DNA from: Marmoricola sp.
GTDB taxonomy: Bacteria > Actinomycetota > Actinomycetes > Propionibacteriales > Nocardioidaceae
Direction: 5' to 3'
Length of the DNA stretch: 39,011 bases
Assembly: GCF_025965085.1 (NCBI RefSeq)
Contig: NZ_JAOPXP010000184.1
Coordinates: 1-39,011 of the forward strand
Shown: positions 1-11,411 of the stretch, piece after piece
How positions within the stretch are numbered: position 1 is the stretch's first letter
Layout: the number at the start of each line of letters is the position of its first letter
The notes under the pieces: model-generated
Databases searched by the model: none
Seen by the model: only the letters and a program-made list of their open reading frames with translations
What the model was told of the DNA's origin: nothing
Position numbers and translations under genes: made by a program

Positions 1-10
1 GACGTCGCCT

Positions 11-2041
11 TCAGTCCAGGTCGTTGGCCCGGCGGATCGCGTCCACGATCCCGCCGGTCGACTCGGTCAGGCTGAAGTCCTTGGGCGTGAACACGGCGGC
101 GACACCCAGCTCCTGCAGCGCCTTGGCGTCGCGGCCCGGGATGATCCCCCCGACGATGACGGGTACGTCGGAGATCCCGGCGTCCTTCATCGCCGCCAGC
201 ACGTCGGGCACCAGCTCCATGTGCGAGCCGGACAGGATCGAGAGCCCGATCGCATGCACGTCCTCGGCCACGGCGGCGGCCACGATCTGCTCGGGCGTGA
301 GCCGGATCCCCTGGTAGACGACCTCGAAGCCCGCGTCCCGCGCGCGAACGGCGACCTGTTCGGCGCCGTTGGAGTGCCCGTCGAGGCCGGGCTTGCCGAC
401 CAGCAGCCGCAGCCGGCCACCGAGCTCCTCGCCGGTGCGCTTCACCTTCTCGCGCACGGCGGCCAGGTCCGCACCGGCCTCCCCCACCTGCTCGGCGACG
501 CCGACCGCACCGGAGACGCCGGTCGGTGCACGGAACTCGCCGAACACCTCGCGCAGCGTGCCGGCCCACTCCCCCGTCGTGGCGCCCGCCCGGGCGGCCG
601 CGAGCGTGGCCGCCATCAGGTTCTTGTCGGTCTTCGCGTCCTCGGCCAGCACCCGCAGCGTCTCGTCCACCGCGGCCTGGTCGCGGTTCGCGCGCCACTC
701 CTCCAGTCCCGCAACCGCGGACCGCTCGGCCTCCGGGTCGGCGGCCTGGATCGCGGCGTCGAGGTCGGCCGTCAGCGGGGACGGCTCGGTGGTCTCGTAG
801 ATGTTGACCCCGACCACCTTCTCCTCGCCGTTCTCGATCCGAGCACGCCGCGCGGAGTGCGAGCTGACCAGTGCCTGCTTCATGTACCCCGACTCGACGG
901 CCGCGATCGCGCCGCCGAGCGCCTGCACCCGGTCGATCTCGGCACGCGCCTCCTGGCAGAGGTCGGCCACCTTGGCCTCGATCACGTGCGAGCCGTCGAA
1001 GATGTCGTCGTACTCCAGGAGGTCGGACTCGAAGGCCAGCACCTGCTGGAGCCGCAGCGACCACTGCTGGTCCCACGGGCGCGGCAGGCCGAGGGCCTCG
1101 TTCCAGGCCGGCAGCTGCACGGCCCGCGCGCGGGCGTCCTTGGAGAGCGTGACCGCGAGCATCTCCAGCACGATGCGCTGGACGTTGTTCTCGGGCTGGG
1201 CCTCCGTGAGGCCGAGTGAGTTCACCTGCACGCCGTAGCGGAACCTCCGGTGCTTCGGGTCCTTCACGCCGTACCGGTCCTGGAGCAGGTCGTCCCAGAG
1301 CTGGGTGAAGGCGCGCATCTTGCACATCTCCTCGATGAACCGCACGCCGGCGTTCACGAAGAAGGAGATGCGCGCGCAGACCTCGCCGAACCGGTCGTCG
1401 GGCACCTGGCCGCTGGCCTTCACGGCGTCGAGGACGGCGATGGCCGTCGAGAGCGCGTAGGCGATCTCCTGCACCGGCGTCGCACCGGCCTCCTGCAGGT
1501 GGTAGCTGCAGATGTTGATCGGGTTCCACTTGGGGATCTCGTTGACGGTGTACGAGATGACGTCGGAGATCAGTCGCAGCGAGTGCTCCGGAGGGAACAC
1601 GTAGGTCCCGCGGGAGAGGTACTCCTTGATGATGTCGTTCTGGGTCGTCCCGGCGAGCTGGTGGGCGACCTCGAGCGGCTCCAGGTCGGGGTTCTGCTCC
1701 TCCGCGACGACCTGGTAGAGGGCCAGCAGCCACATGGCGGTTGCGTTGATGGTCATCGAGGTGTTCATGCCGGTCAGTGGGATGTCCTCGAACAGGCGCC
1801 GCATCTCACCGAGGTGTGGGATCGGCACGCCGACCTTGCCCACCTCGCCGCGCGAGAGCGGGGAGTCCGGGTCGTAGCCGGTCTGCGTGGGCAGATCGAA
1901 GGCGACCGACAGGCCAGTCTGCCCCTTCGCGAGATTCATCCGGTAGAGCTTGTTGGACTCGGTCGCCGAGGAGTGGCCGGCGTAGGTCCGCATGACCCAG
2001 GGACGGTCCTTCTCGGGCCTCGCGGCAGGCTTGTCGTTCAT
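11..2041 (-). CDS. meaA: Ethylmalonyl-CoA mutase / MeaA-type B12-dependent acyl-CoA mutase
   Basis: The 676-residue protein combines an N-terminal methylmalonyl-CoA mutase-like barrel with a C-terminal cobalamin-binding domain, in which the DxHxxG motif (DGHSNG, about residues 554-559) supplies the lower axial His. It closely recalls Streptomyces MeaA, including RTYAGHS near the N-terminus and NICSYHLQEAGATPVQE in the barrel. The family converts ethylmalonyl-CoA to methylsuccinyl-CoA in the cytosolic ethylmalonyl-CoA pathway; plain methylmalonyl-CoA mutase is the alternative but is usually longer or two-subunit. The frame stays open to 2107, but ATG at 2041 was chosen because TACCCT lies 7 nt before it and no ribosome binding site is visible, a leaderless arrangement. 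The stop is at 11-13, so the gene is complete. The adenosylcobalamin-making enzyme lies about 2 kb away. Confidence 0.9.
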   Translation of the reverse strand: MNDKPAARPEKDRPWVMRTYAGHSSATESNKLYRMNLAKGQTGLSVAFDLPTQTGYDPDSPLSRGEVGKVGVPIPHLGEMRRLFEDIPLTGMNTSMTINATAMWLLALYQVVAEEQNPDLEPLEVAHQLAGTTQNDIIKEYLSRGTYVFPPEHSLRLISDVISYTVNEIPKWNPINICSYHLQEAGATPVQEIAYALSTAIAVLDAVKASGQVPDDRFGEVCARISFFVNAGVRFIEEMCKMRAFTQLWDDLLQDRYGVKDPKHRRFRYGVQVNSLGLTEAQPENNVQRIVLEMLAVTLSKDARARAVQLPAWNEALGLPRPWDQQWSLRLQQVLAFESDLLEYDDIFDGSHVIEAKVADLCQEARAEIDRVQALGGAIAAVESGYMKQALVSSHSARRARIENGEEKVVGVNIYETTEPSPLTADLDAAIQAADPEAERSAVAGLEEWRANRDQAAVDETLRVLAEDAKTDKNLMAATLAAARAGATTGEWAGTLREVFGEFRAPTGVSGAVGVAEQVGEAGADLAAVREKVKRTGEELGGRLRLLVGKPGLDGHSNGAEQVAVRARDAGFEVVYQGIRLTPEQIVAAAVAEDVHAIGLSILSGSHMELVPDVLAAMKDAGISDVPVIVGGIIPGRDAKALQELGVAAVFTPKDFSLTESTGGIVDAIRRANDLD

Positions 2042-2048
2042 GTGGCTG

Positions 2049-2054
2049 AGGGTA
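2049..2054 (-). promoter_or_regulatory. Predicted -10 element (TACCCT) of meaA, leaderless
   Basis: TACCCT fits the actinobacterial TANNNT -10 consensus. It ends 7 nt before the ATG at 2041, so transcription would begin at the start codon. No convincing -35 is visible. Confidence 0.5.
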
Positions 2055-2125
2055 GGCCCGGAGCGGCGCCCGCGGTAACAGGTGTGGACTCTCTCACCCT
2101 GCGGCATGGGTCACACCCAGGGCCC

Positions 2126-2440
2126 TCAGACGGCTGTCGAGTGCCCGCCCGGGTCGACGGGGAGCATCCAGCGCAGGTGCGAGAGGTGCAGCAGGCGGCG
2201 TACGCCGGGAGTCCCTCCGGTCAGCACCACCCGCTGGCCCCGGCGCTCGGCCGCGCGGTTGGCCACGGCGAGCATCTTCAGGGTGGTGAGGTCGACCGAG
2301 TCGACCCGGGAGATGTCCACCCGGATGTCACCGGGCTGCTCCTCCAGCAGCCGGTAGACGGCGGTGCGGAGCTCGGCCGTGCAGCGGACGTCGAGCGAGC
2401 CCGCGAGCTCCAGTGTGTTGCCCTTGGTCACCAGCTGCAT
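2126..2440 (-). CDS. STAS-domain protein, anti-sigma factor antagonist-like
   Basis: A 104-residue single-domain protein with the alternating strand/helix pattern of STAS domains (ELAGSLDV, DIRVDISRVDSVD, GQRVVLTGG). Family members bind anti-sigma kinases and are switched by phosphorylation of a Ser in a D-S-[ST]-G-L loop. Here that loop reads D50-L-T-T-L, so the usual Ser-Gly is replaced by Thr-Thr; it might be phosphorylated on Thr or be non-switchable. The ATG at 2440 is chosen over the upstream in-frame ATG at 2470 because GGGAGGGG sits just before it. No cognate kinase gene is in the window, so its sigma factor pathway is unknown. Membership in the STAS fold is fairly secure; the exact role is not. 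Confidence 0.75.
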   Translation of the reverse strand: MQLVTKGNTLELAGSLDVRCTAELRTAVYRLLEEQPGDIRVDISRVDSVDLTTLKMLAVANRAAERRGQRVVLTGGTPGVRRLLHLSHLRWMLPVDPGGHSTAV

Positions 2441-2466
2441 GGAGCCCCTCCCACGTCCTCTACCCC

Positions 2467-2472
2467 ACAATA
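2467..2472 (-). promoter_or_regulatory. Predicted -10 element (TATTGT) of the STAS gene
   Basis: TATTGT matches TANNNT and lies 26 nt before the ATG at 2440, leaving a leader of about 20 nt that contains the GGAGGGG ribosome binding site. No good -35 was found at 17 bp. Confidence 0.4.
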
Positions 2473-2567
2473 TCGAGTCTCGCGGGTCCGTTGGGTATCA
2501 AGAGGGGCAGCAGTTGCGTCGAATGCATGGCGGAGTGGACTTCCAGGCGGAATCCGGCGTATGCGGA

Positions 2568-3872
2568 CTAGTCCTGGAGGCGGGAGACGTCCGCGCCGAC
2601 GGCGGCGAGGGCCTCGGCGAACCAGGGATATCCGCGGTCGATGTGCTGCGACTCCGCCACCACGGTGGCGCCCTGGGCTGCGAGGCCACCGAGCACGAGT
2701 GCGGCCCCGGCCCGGATGTCGTGCGCGACCACGGGCGCCCCCGAGAGCGTCGGGACCCCACGGACGACCGCGTGGTGACCGTCCGTACGCAGGTCCGCCC
2801 CCAGGCGGGCCAGCTCCTGGGCGAACATGAACCGGGCCTCGAACACGTTCTCGGTGATCATCGCGGTGCCCGACGAGACGGCCGCCAGGGCCATGGCGAA
2901 GGGCTGCAGATCGGTGGGGAACCCCGGGTAGGGCAGCGTGGAGACGTCGAAGGACCTGAGCCGCCTGTGCGTGCGCACGCTGAACCCGGTCTCGGTCGAC
3001 TCGATCTCGGCCCCCGAGGCCACCAGCTTGTCGAGCACGATGTCGAGGTGGTGCGTCACGCCGCCGTCGATGTGCAGGTCACCGCCCGCGATAGCCGTTG
3101 CGAACACCCAGGTGCCGGCGACGATGCGGTCGGTGACCGTGCTGTGCTCCACCGGGTGCAGCCGCTCGACGCCCTCGATCACCAAGGTGGAGCTCGAGAT
3201 CCCCTCGATGCGGGCACCCATCGCGGAGAGCATCTGGCACAGGTCGATGATCTCGGGTTCCCGGGCCACGTTGTCGATCACCGTGGTGCCCCGGGCCAGC
3301 ACCGCCGCCATCACGAGGTTCTCGGTCGCGCCCACCGAGGGGAAGTCGAGCCAGAGGTTCGTCCCGAGGAGACCGTCGGGCACCTCGGCCACGACCTGCC
3401 CGTGCTCGATGCGTACGACGGCGCCCAGCTCCTGCAGCCCGGTGATGTGCATGTCCAGTCCCCGGGACCCGATGGCGTCACCCCCGGGCAGCGCGACGCT
3501 CGCACGGTGGCACCGGGCGACGAGCGGGCCAAGCACGGAGATCGATGCCCGCAGGCGGCGTACGAGCTCGTAGGGGGCCTCGTGCTCGAGTTCCTCCGGC
3601 ACGTCGATCGTCACCCGCCCGGCGGTCGACCCCGTGGTCGGGTCGGCGTCCTCGGGGTAGGCGATCTCGACCTCGCACCCCAGAGTGCGCAGCAGCTCGC
3701 CCATGACCGCCACGTCGAGGATGTCGGGCACGTTGTGCACCACCGAACGCCCCGGAGCGAGCAGGGTGGCCGCCATCAGCTTCAGCGCGGAGTTCTTGGC
3801 GCCACCGACGTACACCGTCCCGGACAGTGGCCGCGTCAGCGGCCCCTCGGAGACGACGCGGAAGCTGCCCAT
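2568..3872 (-). CDS. murA: UDP-N-acetylglucosamine 1-carboxyvinyltransferase (Asp-type MurA)
   Basis: MurA transfers enolpyruvate from PEP to UDP-GlcNAc, the first committed step of peptidoglycan synthesis in the cytosol. The 434-residue protein has the N-terminal GGAKNSALK motif (Lys26) and the repeated EPT-fold lobes. The catalytic loop reads [15 protein letters not shown], so the Cys of E. coli MurA (Cys115) is Asp132 here. The same change is known from M. tuberculosis MurA, where it gives intrinsic fosfomycin insensitivity. The ATG at 3872 was preferred to the GTG at 3881 because TAGAGT ends 7 nt before it, and no Shine-Dalgarno is visible. It is divergent from the adenosyltransferase gene. 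Confidence 0.96.
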   Translation of the reverse strand: MGSFRVVSEGPLTRPLSGTVYVGGAKNSALKLMAATLLAPGRSVVHNVPDILDVAVMGELLRTLGCEVEIAYPEDADPTTGSTAGRVTIDVPEELEHEAPYELVRRLRASISVLGPLVARCHRASVALPGGDAIGSRGLDMHITGLQELGAVVRIEHGQVVAEVPDGLLGTNLWLDFPSVGATENLVMAAVLARGTTVIDNVAREPEIIDLCQMLSAMGARIEGISSSTLVIEGVERLHPVEHSTVTDRIVAGTWVFATAIAGGDLHIDGGVTHHLDIVLDKLVASGAEIESTETGFSVRTHRRLRSFDVSTLPYPGFPTDLQPFAMALAAVSSGTAMITENVFEARFMFAQELARLGADLRTDGHHAVVRGVPTLSGAPVVAHDIRAGAALVLGGLAAQGATVVAESQHIDRGYPWFAEALAAVGADVSRLQD

Positions 3873-3879
3873 GGGCGTC

Positions 3880-3885
3880 ACTCTA
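3880..3885 (-). promoter_or_regulatory. Predicted -10 element (TAGAGT) of murA, leaderless
   Basis: TAGAGT fits TANNNT and is followed by 7 nt and then the murA ATG. A GTG start at 3881 would lie inside this element, which argues against it. It mirrors the divergent promoter at 3952-3957. Confidence 0.55.
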
Positions 3886-3951
3886 GTGAGCCGGGTCCGC
3901 CCTTGGCCGCAGCGTGTCGAGCCATGCGAACGCCGCGCGCGGCGACCCGCC

Positions 3952-3957
3952 TAGGGT
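3952..3957 (+). promoter_or_regulatory. Predicted -10 element (TAGGGT) of the cobalamin adenosyltransferase gene, leaderless
   Basis: TAGGGT is followed by GAGACGC (7 nt) and the ATG at 3965. The spacing is identical to that of murA on the opposite strand, so this 92-bp gap carries two back-to-back leaderless promoters. Confidence 0.55.
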
Positions 3958-3964
3958 GAGACGC

Positions 3965-4558
3965 ATGGTCAACCTGACGCGCATCTACACCCGCACCGGC
4001 GACGCCGGCAGCACCCGGCTCGGCGACATGAGCGAGACCAGCAAGACCGACCTCAGGCTGCAGGCCTACGCCGACGTCGACGAGACCAACGCGCACCTCG
4101 GCCTGGTGCTCGCGAGCAGTGACGTTGATGAGGACGTCGCTGCGGTGCTCACCCACATCCAGAACGACCTGTTCGACGTCGGGGCGGACTTCTGCACCCC
4201 GGTCGTGGAGGACCCGGAGTACCCGCCGCTGCGCATCGAGGCCGACTACGTCGACCGCCTCGAGGGCTGGTGCGACCACTACAACGAGCAGCTTCCCAAG
4301 CTGCGGTCCTTCATCCTCAACGGCGGCACGGTCGCGGCCGCCCACCTGCACGTGGCCCGCACCGTGTGTCGACGCGCCGAGCGCTCGGCCTGGGCGGCCC
4401 ACGAGCAGTACGCCGACTCGATGAACGTGCTCGCGATCAAGTACCTCAACCGCCTCTCGGACCTGCTGTTCATCCTGGCCCGCCACGCCAACCGCGACAT
4501 CGGTGACGTGCTGTGGGTGCCGGGGGGACAGCGCGGCGTGCAACCCGAGTCGGAGTGA
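3965..4558 (+). CDS. Cob(I)alamin adenosyltransferase, PduO type
   Basis: The 197-residue protein transfers the adenosyl group of ATP to cob(I)alamin, giving adenosylcobalamin. It has the PduO-family N-terminal ATP motif TRTGDAGSTRLGD (residues 8-20), the helix DVDETNAHLG and the C-terminal RTVCRRAERSAW signature of the trimeric helical-bundle enzymes. CobA- and EutT-type enzymes look different. The frame is open upstream to 3914, but ATG 3965 follows a TANNNT-N7 leaderless promoter. The gene stands alone on the plus strand and converges on the DUF2550 gene 43 nt away. It probably supplies the cofactor for the B12-dependent mutase at the left end of the window, which is an inference from proximity. 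The order murA-adenosyltransferase-DUF2550-atpC is one I recall from other actinomycetes. Confidence 0.93.
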   Translation: MVNLTRIYTRTGDAGSTRLGDMSETSKTDLRLQAYADVDETNAHLGLVLASSDVDEDVAAVLTHIQNDLFDVGADFCTPVVEDPEYPPLRIEADYVDRLEGWCDHYNEQLPKLRSFILNGGTVAAAHLHVARTVCRRAERSAWAAHEQYADSMNVLAIKYLNRLSDLLFILARHANRDIGDVLWVPGGQRGVQPESE

Positions 4559-4601
4559 GCGGACTGGCTGGTCGGGGTGGAGCCCAGGAGACCTGCAGCC
4601 C

Positions 4602-5042
4602 CTACCGGGAAGGGCGCGACCCGGGCGGCCCGGCCTCGAGCCACGACTGAAGCCCGGTGAGCGAGCTCGGGCTCATCGCCATCTCGACGTCACCGCGCGG
4701 GGTCGAGCACACCACCACTACGTGGCCGGAGTAGAGCGCGTATTCCTCGTCGCGGCGCGGCAGGCGCTGGCTGACGAAGGTCAGGTCGTTGCGTCGCCAG
4801 GACCGCTTGGGCCTCGGCAGCGGGGAGAAGATGCGGTACCAGTCCAGCGAGTCCTCGCGATAGCGACCCAGGCCGAGCACCCACCCCCGGCCGGCGCGCT
4901 GGTTGGCGTCGCGGACGCTGAGCTCGAAGGTGCCCCCGTGACGCGACAGCACCCGGCGGCGTACGACGAGGACGACGCCGAAGAGCAGGATCACGAGCAG
5001 GACGGCACCAGCTGACTCGAGCAGCCACTGCCATAACGGCAT
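4602..5042 (-). CDS. DUF2550 family membrane-anchored protein
   Basis: A 146-residue protein with one N-terminal membrane helix (about residues 4-27, WQWLLESAGAVLLVILLFGVV), an Arg-rich stop-transfer segment, and a cytosolic domain of about 115 residues (GGTFELSVRD, GRGWVLGLGRY, SLDWYRIFSP). These match what I recall of DUF2550, found next to atpC in many actinomycetes including the M. tuberculosis Rv1312 position. Its function is unknown; the synteny hints at a link with the ATP synthase or the envelope. ATG at 5042 was chosen over 5099 because GAGGG precedes it. The C-terminal tail is short and Pro/Ser/Arg-rich. Confidence 0.82.
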   Translation of the reverse strand: MPLWQWLLESAGAVLLVILLFGVVLVVRRRVLSRHGGTFELSVRDANQRAGRGWVLGLGRYREDSLDWYRIFSPLPRPKRSWRRNDLTFVSQRLPRRDEEYALYSGHVVVVCSTPRGDVEMAMSPSSLTGLQSWLEAGPPGSRPSR

Positions 5043-5078
5043 CGATCCCTCTTCTCGGGTGTTCGATCGTGAGTGGAC

Positions 5079-5084
5079 AGCGTA
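5079..5084 (-). promoter_or_regulatory. Possible -10 element (TACGCT) of the DUF2550 gene
   Basis: TACGCT fits TANNNT and would give a leader of about 30 nt to the ATG at 5042. It lies directly downstream of the inverted-repeat cluster at 5092-5136. No clear -35 is seen. Confidence 0.3.
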
Positions 5085-5091
5085 GGAGATG

Positions 5092-5136
5092 CCCGGCAAC
5101 GAGCGAGGGCCGCCCCGTTGCCGGGAGCGGCCCTCG
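5092..5136 (-). terminator. Two interleaved 10-bp inverted repeats after atpC (terminator or attenuator candidate)
   Basis: Four 10-nt arms lie in the order A (5092-5101, CCCGGCAACG), B (5104-5113, CGAGGGCCGC), A' (5116-5125) and B' (5127-5136). A pairs perfectly with A', and B with B'. Because the arms interleave with only 1-2 nt between them, the two stems cannot readily coexist and should be alternatives. The cluster starts 35 nt past the atpC stop in the direction of transcription. There is no T-run. It may end the ATP synthase transcript or attenuate read-through into the DUF2550 gene. Confidence 0.6.
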
Positions 5137-5170
5137 TGCTCGTGCTGCTGCGCGACAGGCGCGGGCGCGG

Positions 5171-7979
<2,809 letters not shown>

Positions 7980-7982
7980 CGC

Positions 7983-9623
7983 TCAGCCCCGCTTCTGCTT
8001 GACGATCTGCTCCTGCTCGACGTCCTCGTCCTCGAGGGCCTCGGCCTGGGGCTCGTTGCCGGGCTTCTTGATCGAGTCGCCCTCGGAGGTCTCGAACTGG
8101 TCGAGGAACGAGTCGTAGGCCTTGGCCAAGGCGTCCTCCTCCTCGAACTTCAGGCTCTCGCGGATGCTGGCGAGGATCCCGTCGTGCGAGCGGTGCAGGT
8201 AGTCCAGGAACTCCTGCTCGAAGCGGAGCACGTCTTCCACGGGGACGCGGTCGAGGCGACCGGTGGTGCCCAGCCACAGCGAGACCGTCATGTTCTCCAG
8301 CGGGTACGGCGAGTACTGCGGCTGCCGGAGCAGCGCCATCAGTCGCTGGCCGCGGTCCAGCTGCTGGCGCGAGGCCGCGTCGAGGTCGGAGGCGAACATC
8401 GCGAACGCCTCCATCGCGCGGAACTGCGCCAGGTCGACCTTGAGCGAGCCCGTGACGGACTTCATGGCCTTGGTCATCGCGGCACCACCCACGCGGGAGA
8501 CCGACACACCGACGTCGATGGCCGGGCGCTGGTTGGACGCGAACAGGTCGGACTGCAAGAAGATCTGACCGTCGGTGATCGAGATGACGTTGGTCGGGAT
8601 GTACGCCGACACGTCGTTCGCCTTGGTCTCCACGATCGGCAGACCCGTCATCGACCCGTGCCCCAGGTCGTCGGAGAGCTTCGCGCAGCGCTCGAGCAGG
8701 CGGCTGTGCAGGTAGAACACGTCACCCGGGTAGGCCTCACGGCCCGGCGGGCGGCGCAGCAGCAGCGACACGGCGCGGTAGGCCTCGGCCTGCTTGGTCA
8801 GGTCGTCGAAGACGATCAGGACGTGCTTGCCGTCGTACATCCAGTGCTGGCCGATGGCCGAACCGGTGTAGGGGGCGAGGTACTTGAACCCGGCGCTGTC
8901 GGAGGCGGGGGCGGCGACGATGGTGGTGTACTGCAGCGCGCCTGCCTCCTCCAGGGCGCCACGCACGGAGGCGATGGTCGAGCCCTTCTGGCCGATGGCG
9001 ACGTAGATGCAGCGGACCTGCTTGTCCGGGTCACCAGAATCCCAGTTCTGCTTCTGGTTGATGATCGTGTCGATCGCGATGGTGGTCTTGCCGGTCGAGC
9101 GGTCACCGATGATCAGCTGACGCTGGCCGCGGCCGATCGGCGTCAGGGCGTCGATCGCCTTGATGCCGGTCGCGAGTGGCTCGTGCACCGACTTGCGCGC
9201 CATCACACCGGGGGCCTGGAGCTCAAGGGCACGACGGCTTTCGGACTCGATCTCGCCCAGGCCGTCGATCGGGGTGCCGAGGGGGTCCACGACACGGCCC
9301 ATGAAGCCGTCACCGACGGGGACCGACAGGATCTCGCCGGTACGGCGAACCTTCTGGCCCTCCTCGATCCCAGCGAAGTCACCCAGGACGACGACACCGA
9401 TCTCGCGGGTGTCGAGGTTCAGGGCGATGCCGAGCGTGCCGTCCTCGAACTCCAGGAGCTCGTTGGCCATGGCCGATGGCAACCCGGCCACGCGGGCGAT
9501 GCCGTCGCCGGCTTCCGCGACGGTGCCGACCTCTTCCTTGCTGGCTGCCTCCGGCTGGTAATCGGACACGAAGCGCTGCAGCGCGTCCCGGATCTCCTCC
9601 GGACGGATCGAAAGCTCCGTCAT
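7983..9623 (-). CDS. atpA: ATP synthase F1 subunit alpha
   Basis: The 546-residue non-catalytic nucleotide-binding subunit has the P-loop GDRSTGKT (residues 173-180) and the SVSRVGGAA segment that bears the Arg finger. It carries a C-terminal extension of about 35 residues rich in Glu, Asp and Lys (for example [19 protein letters not shown]). Mycobacterial alpha has a comparable tail that suppresses ATP hydrolysis, so a similar latch is a reasonable inference. An AAGGA site precedes the ATG at 9623. The 74-nt gap to atpH is the largest inside the F1 genes, and nothing clear was seen in it. Confidence 0.97.
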   Translation of the reverse strand: MTELSIRPEEIRDALQRFVSDYQPEAASKEEVGTVAEAGDGIARVAGLPSAMANELLEFEDGTLGIALNLDTREIGVVVLGDFAGIEEGQKVRRTGEILSVPVGDGFMGRVVDPLGTPIDGLGEIESESRRALELQAPGVMARKSVHEPLATGIKAIDALTPIGRGQRQLIIGDRSTGKTTIAIDTIINQKQNWDSGDPDKQVRCIYVAIGQKGSTIASVRGALEEAGALQYTTIVAAPASDSAGFKYLAPYTGSAIGQHWMYDGKHVLIVFDDLTKQAEAYRAVSLLLRRPPGREAYPGDVFYLHSRLLERCAKLSDDLGHGSMTGLPIVETKANDVSAYIPTNVISITDGQIFLQSDLFASNQRPAIDVGVSVSRVGGAAMTKAMKSVTGSLKVDLAQFRAMEAFAMFASDLDAASRQQLDRGQRLMALLRQPQYSPYPLENMTVSLWLGTTGRLDRVPVEDVLRFEQEFLDYLHRSHDGILASIRESLKFEEEDALAKAYDSFLDQFETSEGDSIKKPGNEPQAEALEDEDVEQEQIVKQKRG

Positions 9624-9697
9624 TTCCTTGTCCCTACTCTCCGTTGCGTCAAAACGATGATCTGAAGTTCTCTTCGGCTGTGGAGCCTGGTCGTGCG

Positions 9698-10506
9698 TCA
9701 GCCCGCGAGCCTGCGGCGAGCCTCGTCGAGCCTGCCGGAGACCGTGCCGTCGATGACGTCGTCACCGATCTCCACGCGCATCCCCCCGACGATGTCGGGG
9801 TCGATGACGACGTTGAGGTGGACGGTGCGGCCGTACTGGTTGCGCAGCGCCGCCTCGAGCCGCTCGATCTGCGCGTGGCTCGGCTGCCGCGCGGCCCGGA
9901 CCTCGGCCACGCTCTGGCCGTGGGCCTCGGCGGCGATCTTCTGGTACTCCTCGATGGCGACCGTCACGCTGCGGTGGCTGCTGTTCAGGGCCTGCTCGGC
10001 CAGCCGCAGCGTCGCCGGCAGCGTCTTGCCGTCGAGCAGGGCACGGAGCAGACGAGCCTTGTCCGCCTGCGAGCGGGCCGGGTCCGAGAGCGCCGTACGA
10101 AGGTCGGGCTGTGAGTCGATCAGCTCGCCCACTGCGAACAGCTCGTCGGAGAGCCGTTCCTGGTCATCCGCGGAGTTCACGACCGCGACCACACCGAGGT
10201 ACTCCAGCGCGTCAGCCAGGTCACGGGTGCGGGTCCAGCGACGCTCGACCGCATCGGTGACCAGGTCGAGCGCGAGCGCCGAGACCTTGCCCTCGAGGAT
10301 CTGCCGGAACAGCCCGGACTTGGCGGCCGCGTCGGTCGACAGGTCGGTGGCGATGCGGCGCAGGCCGGGCTCGGAGCGCAGCAGGGCACCGACCCCGAGC
10401 AGGTCATTCCCGAGCTCGGCGGCGTCCGCGCCACTGACGGCCCGGAGCTTCTCGCTCAGGGCCTCCAGCGCCTCGGCCGACGCGCCCCGCAGGTCGGACG
10501 TGGACA

Positions 10507-10507
<1 letters not shown>
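9698..10507 (-). CDS. atpH: ATP synthase F1 subunit delta
   Basis: The 269-residue peripheral-stalk protein is longer than the 177 residues of E. coli, as usual in actinomycetes that keep delta as its own protein. The conserved C-terminal segment [23 protein letters not shown] is clear in shape (residues about 232-255). In mycobacteria a b-type segment is fused to delta, which is not the case here. The ATG at 10507 overlaps the atpF stop by one nt (TGATG). Confidence 0.93.
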
Positions 10508-11085
<578 letters not shown>

Positions 11086-11099
11086 TCAGGGGGGTGCGG

Positions 11100-11318
11100 T
11101 CAGAGCACGAACGCGAGGGCGATACCGATGATCGCGAGCGCCTCCGCGAGAGCGAAGCCCAGGAAGGCGATCGTCTGGAGACGACCCTGTGCCTCGGGCT
11201 GGCGCGCCACACCGTTGATGTACGCGGCGAAGATCAGACCCACGCCGATACCCGGGCCGATGGCAGCCAGGCCGTAGCCGATCATGTTGGCGGAGCCGGT
11301 GATAGCCATAGGAAGCAC
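11100..11318 (-). CDS. atpE: ATP synthase Fo subunit c
   Basis: The 72-residue hairpin protein forms the rotor ring. The first helix has the glycine motif GPGIGVG. The polar loop is R39-Q40-P41, and the ion-binding carboxylate is Glu59 in ALAEALAI; it looks proton-type. The GTG at 11318 was chosen over the ATG at 11309 because AAAGGA lies 7 nt before it. The 93-nt gap before the gene is unusually AT-rich and may boost translation of this multicopy subunit. Confidence 0.95.
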   Translation of the reverse strand: MLPMAITGSANMIGYGLAAIGPGIGVGLIFAAYINGVARQPEAQGRLQTIAFLGFALAEALAIIGIALAFVL

Positions 11319-11320
11319 GG

Positions 11321-11347
11321 CTAGTTCCTTTCGGTTGATCTAACTAG
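11321..11347 (-). promoter_or_regulatory. AT-rich translation initiation region and small hairpin before atpE
   Basis: Arms CTAGTT (11321-11326) and AACTAG (11342-11347) could pair in the mRNA, placing most of the AAAGGA ribosome binding site in a 15-nt loop. Of the 56 nt at 11319-11374 I count 31 A or T, well above the surroundings. E. coli atpE is also preceded by an AT-rich translation enhancer, so a similar role is inferred. Confidence 0.4.
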
Positions 11348-11411
11348 TTCGTTGTGTGTTCAGTTGTGGTCTTGCGGACCCCGGCGTGGGCCGGGAGAAC
11401 TCGGGTGGCGC

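Noticed and set aside
1250-3959. Long plus-strand frames opposite meaA, the STAS gene and murA
   Set aside because: Third-position GC shadows with His/Arg/Gly-rich nonsense composition.
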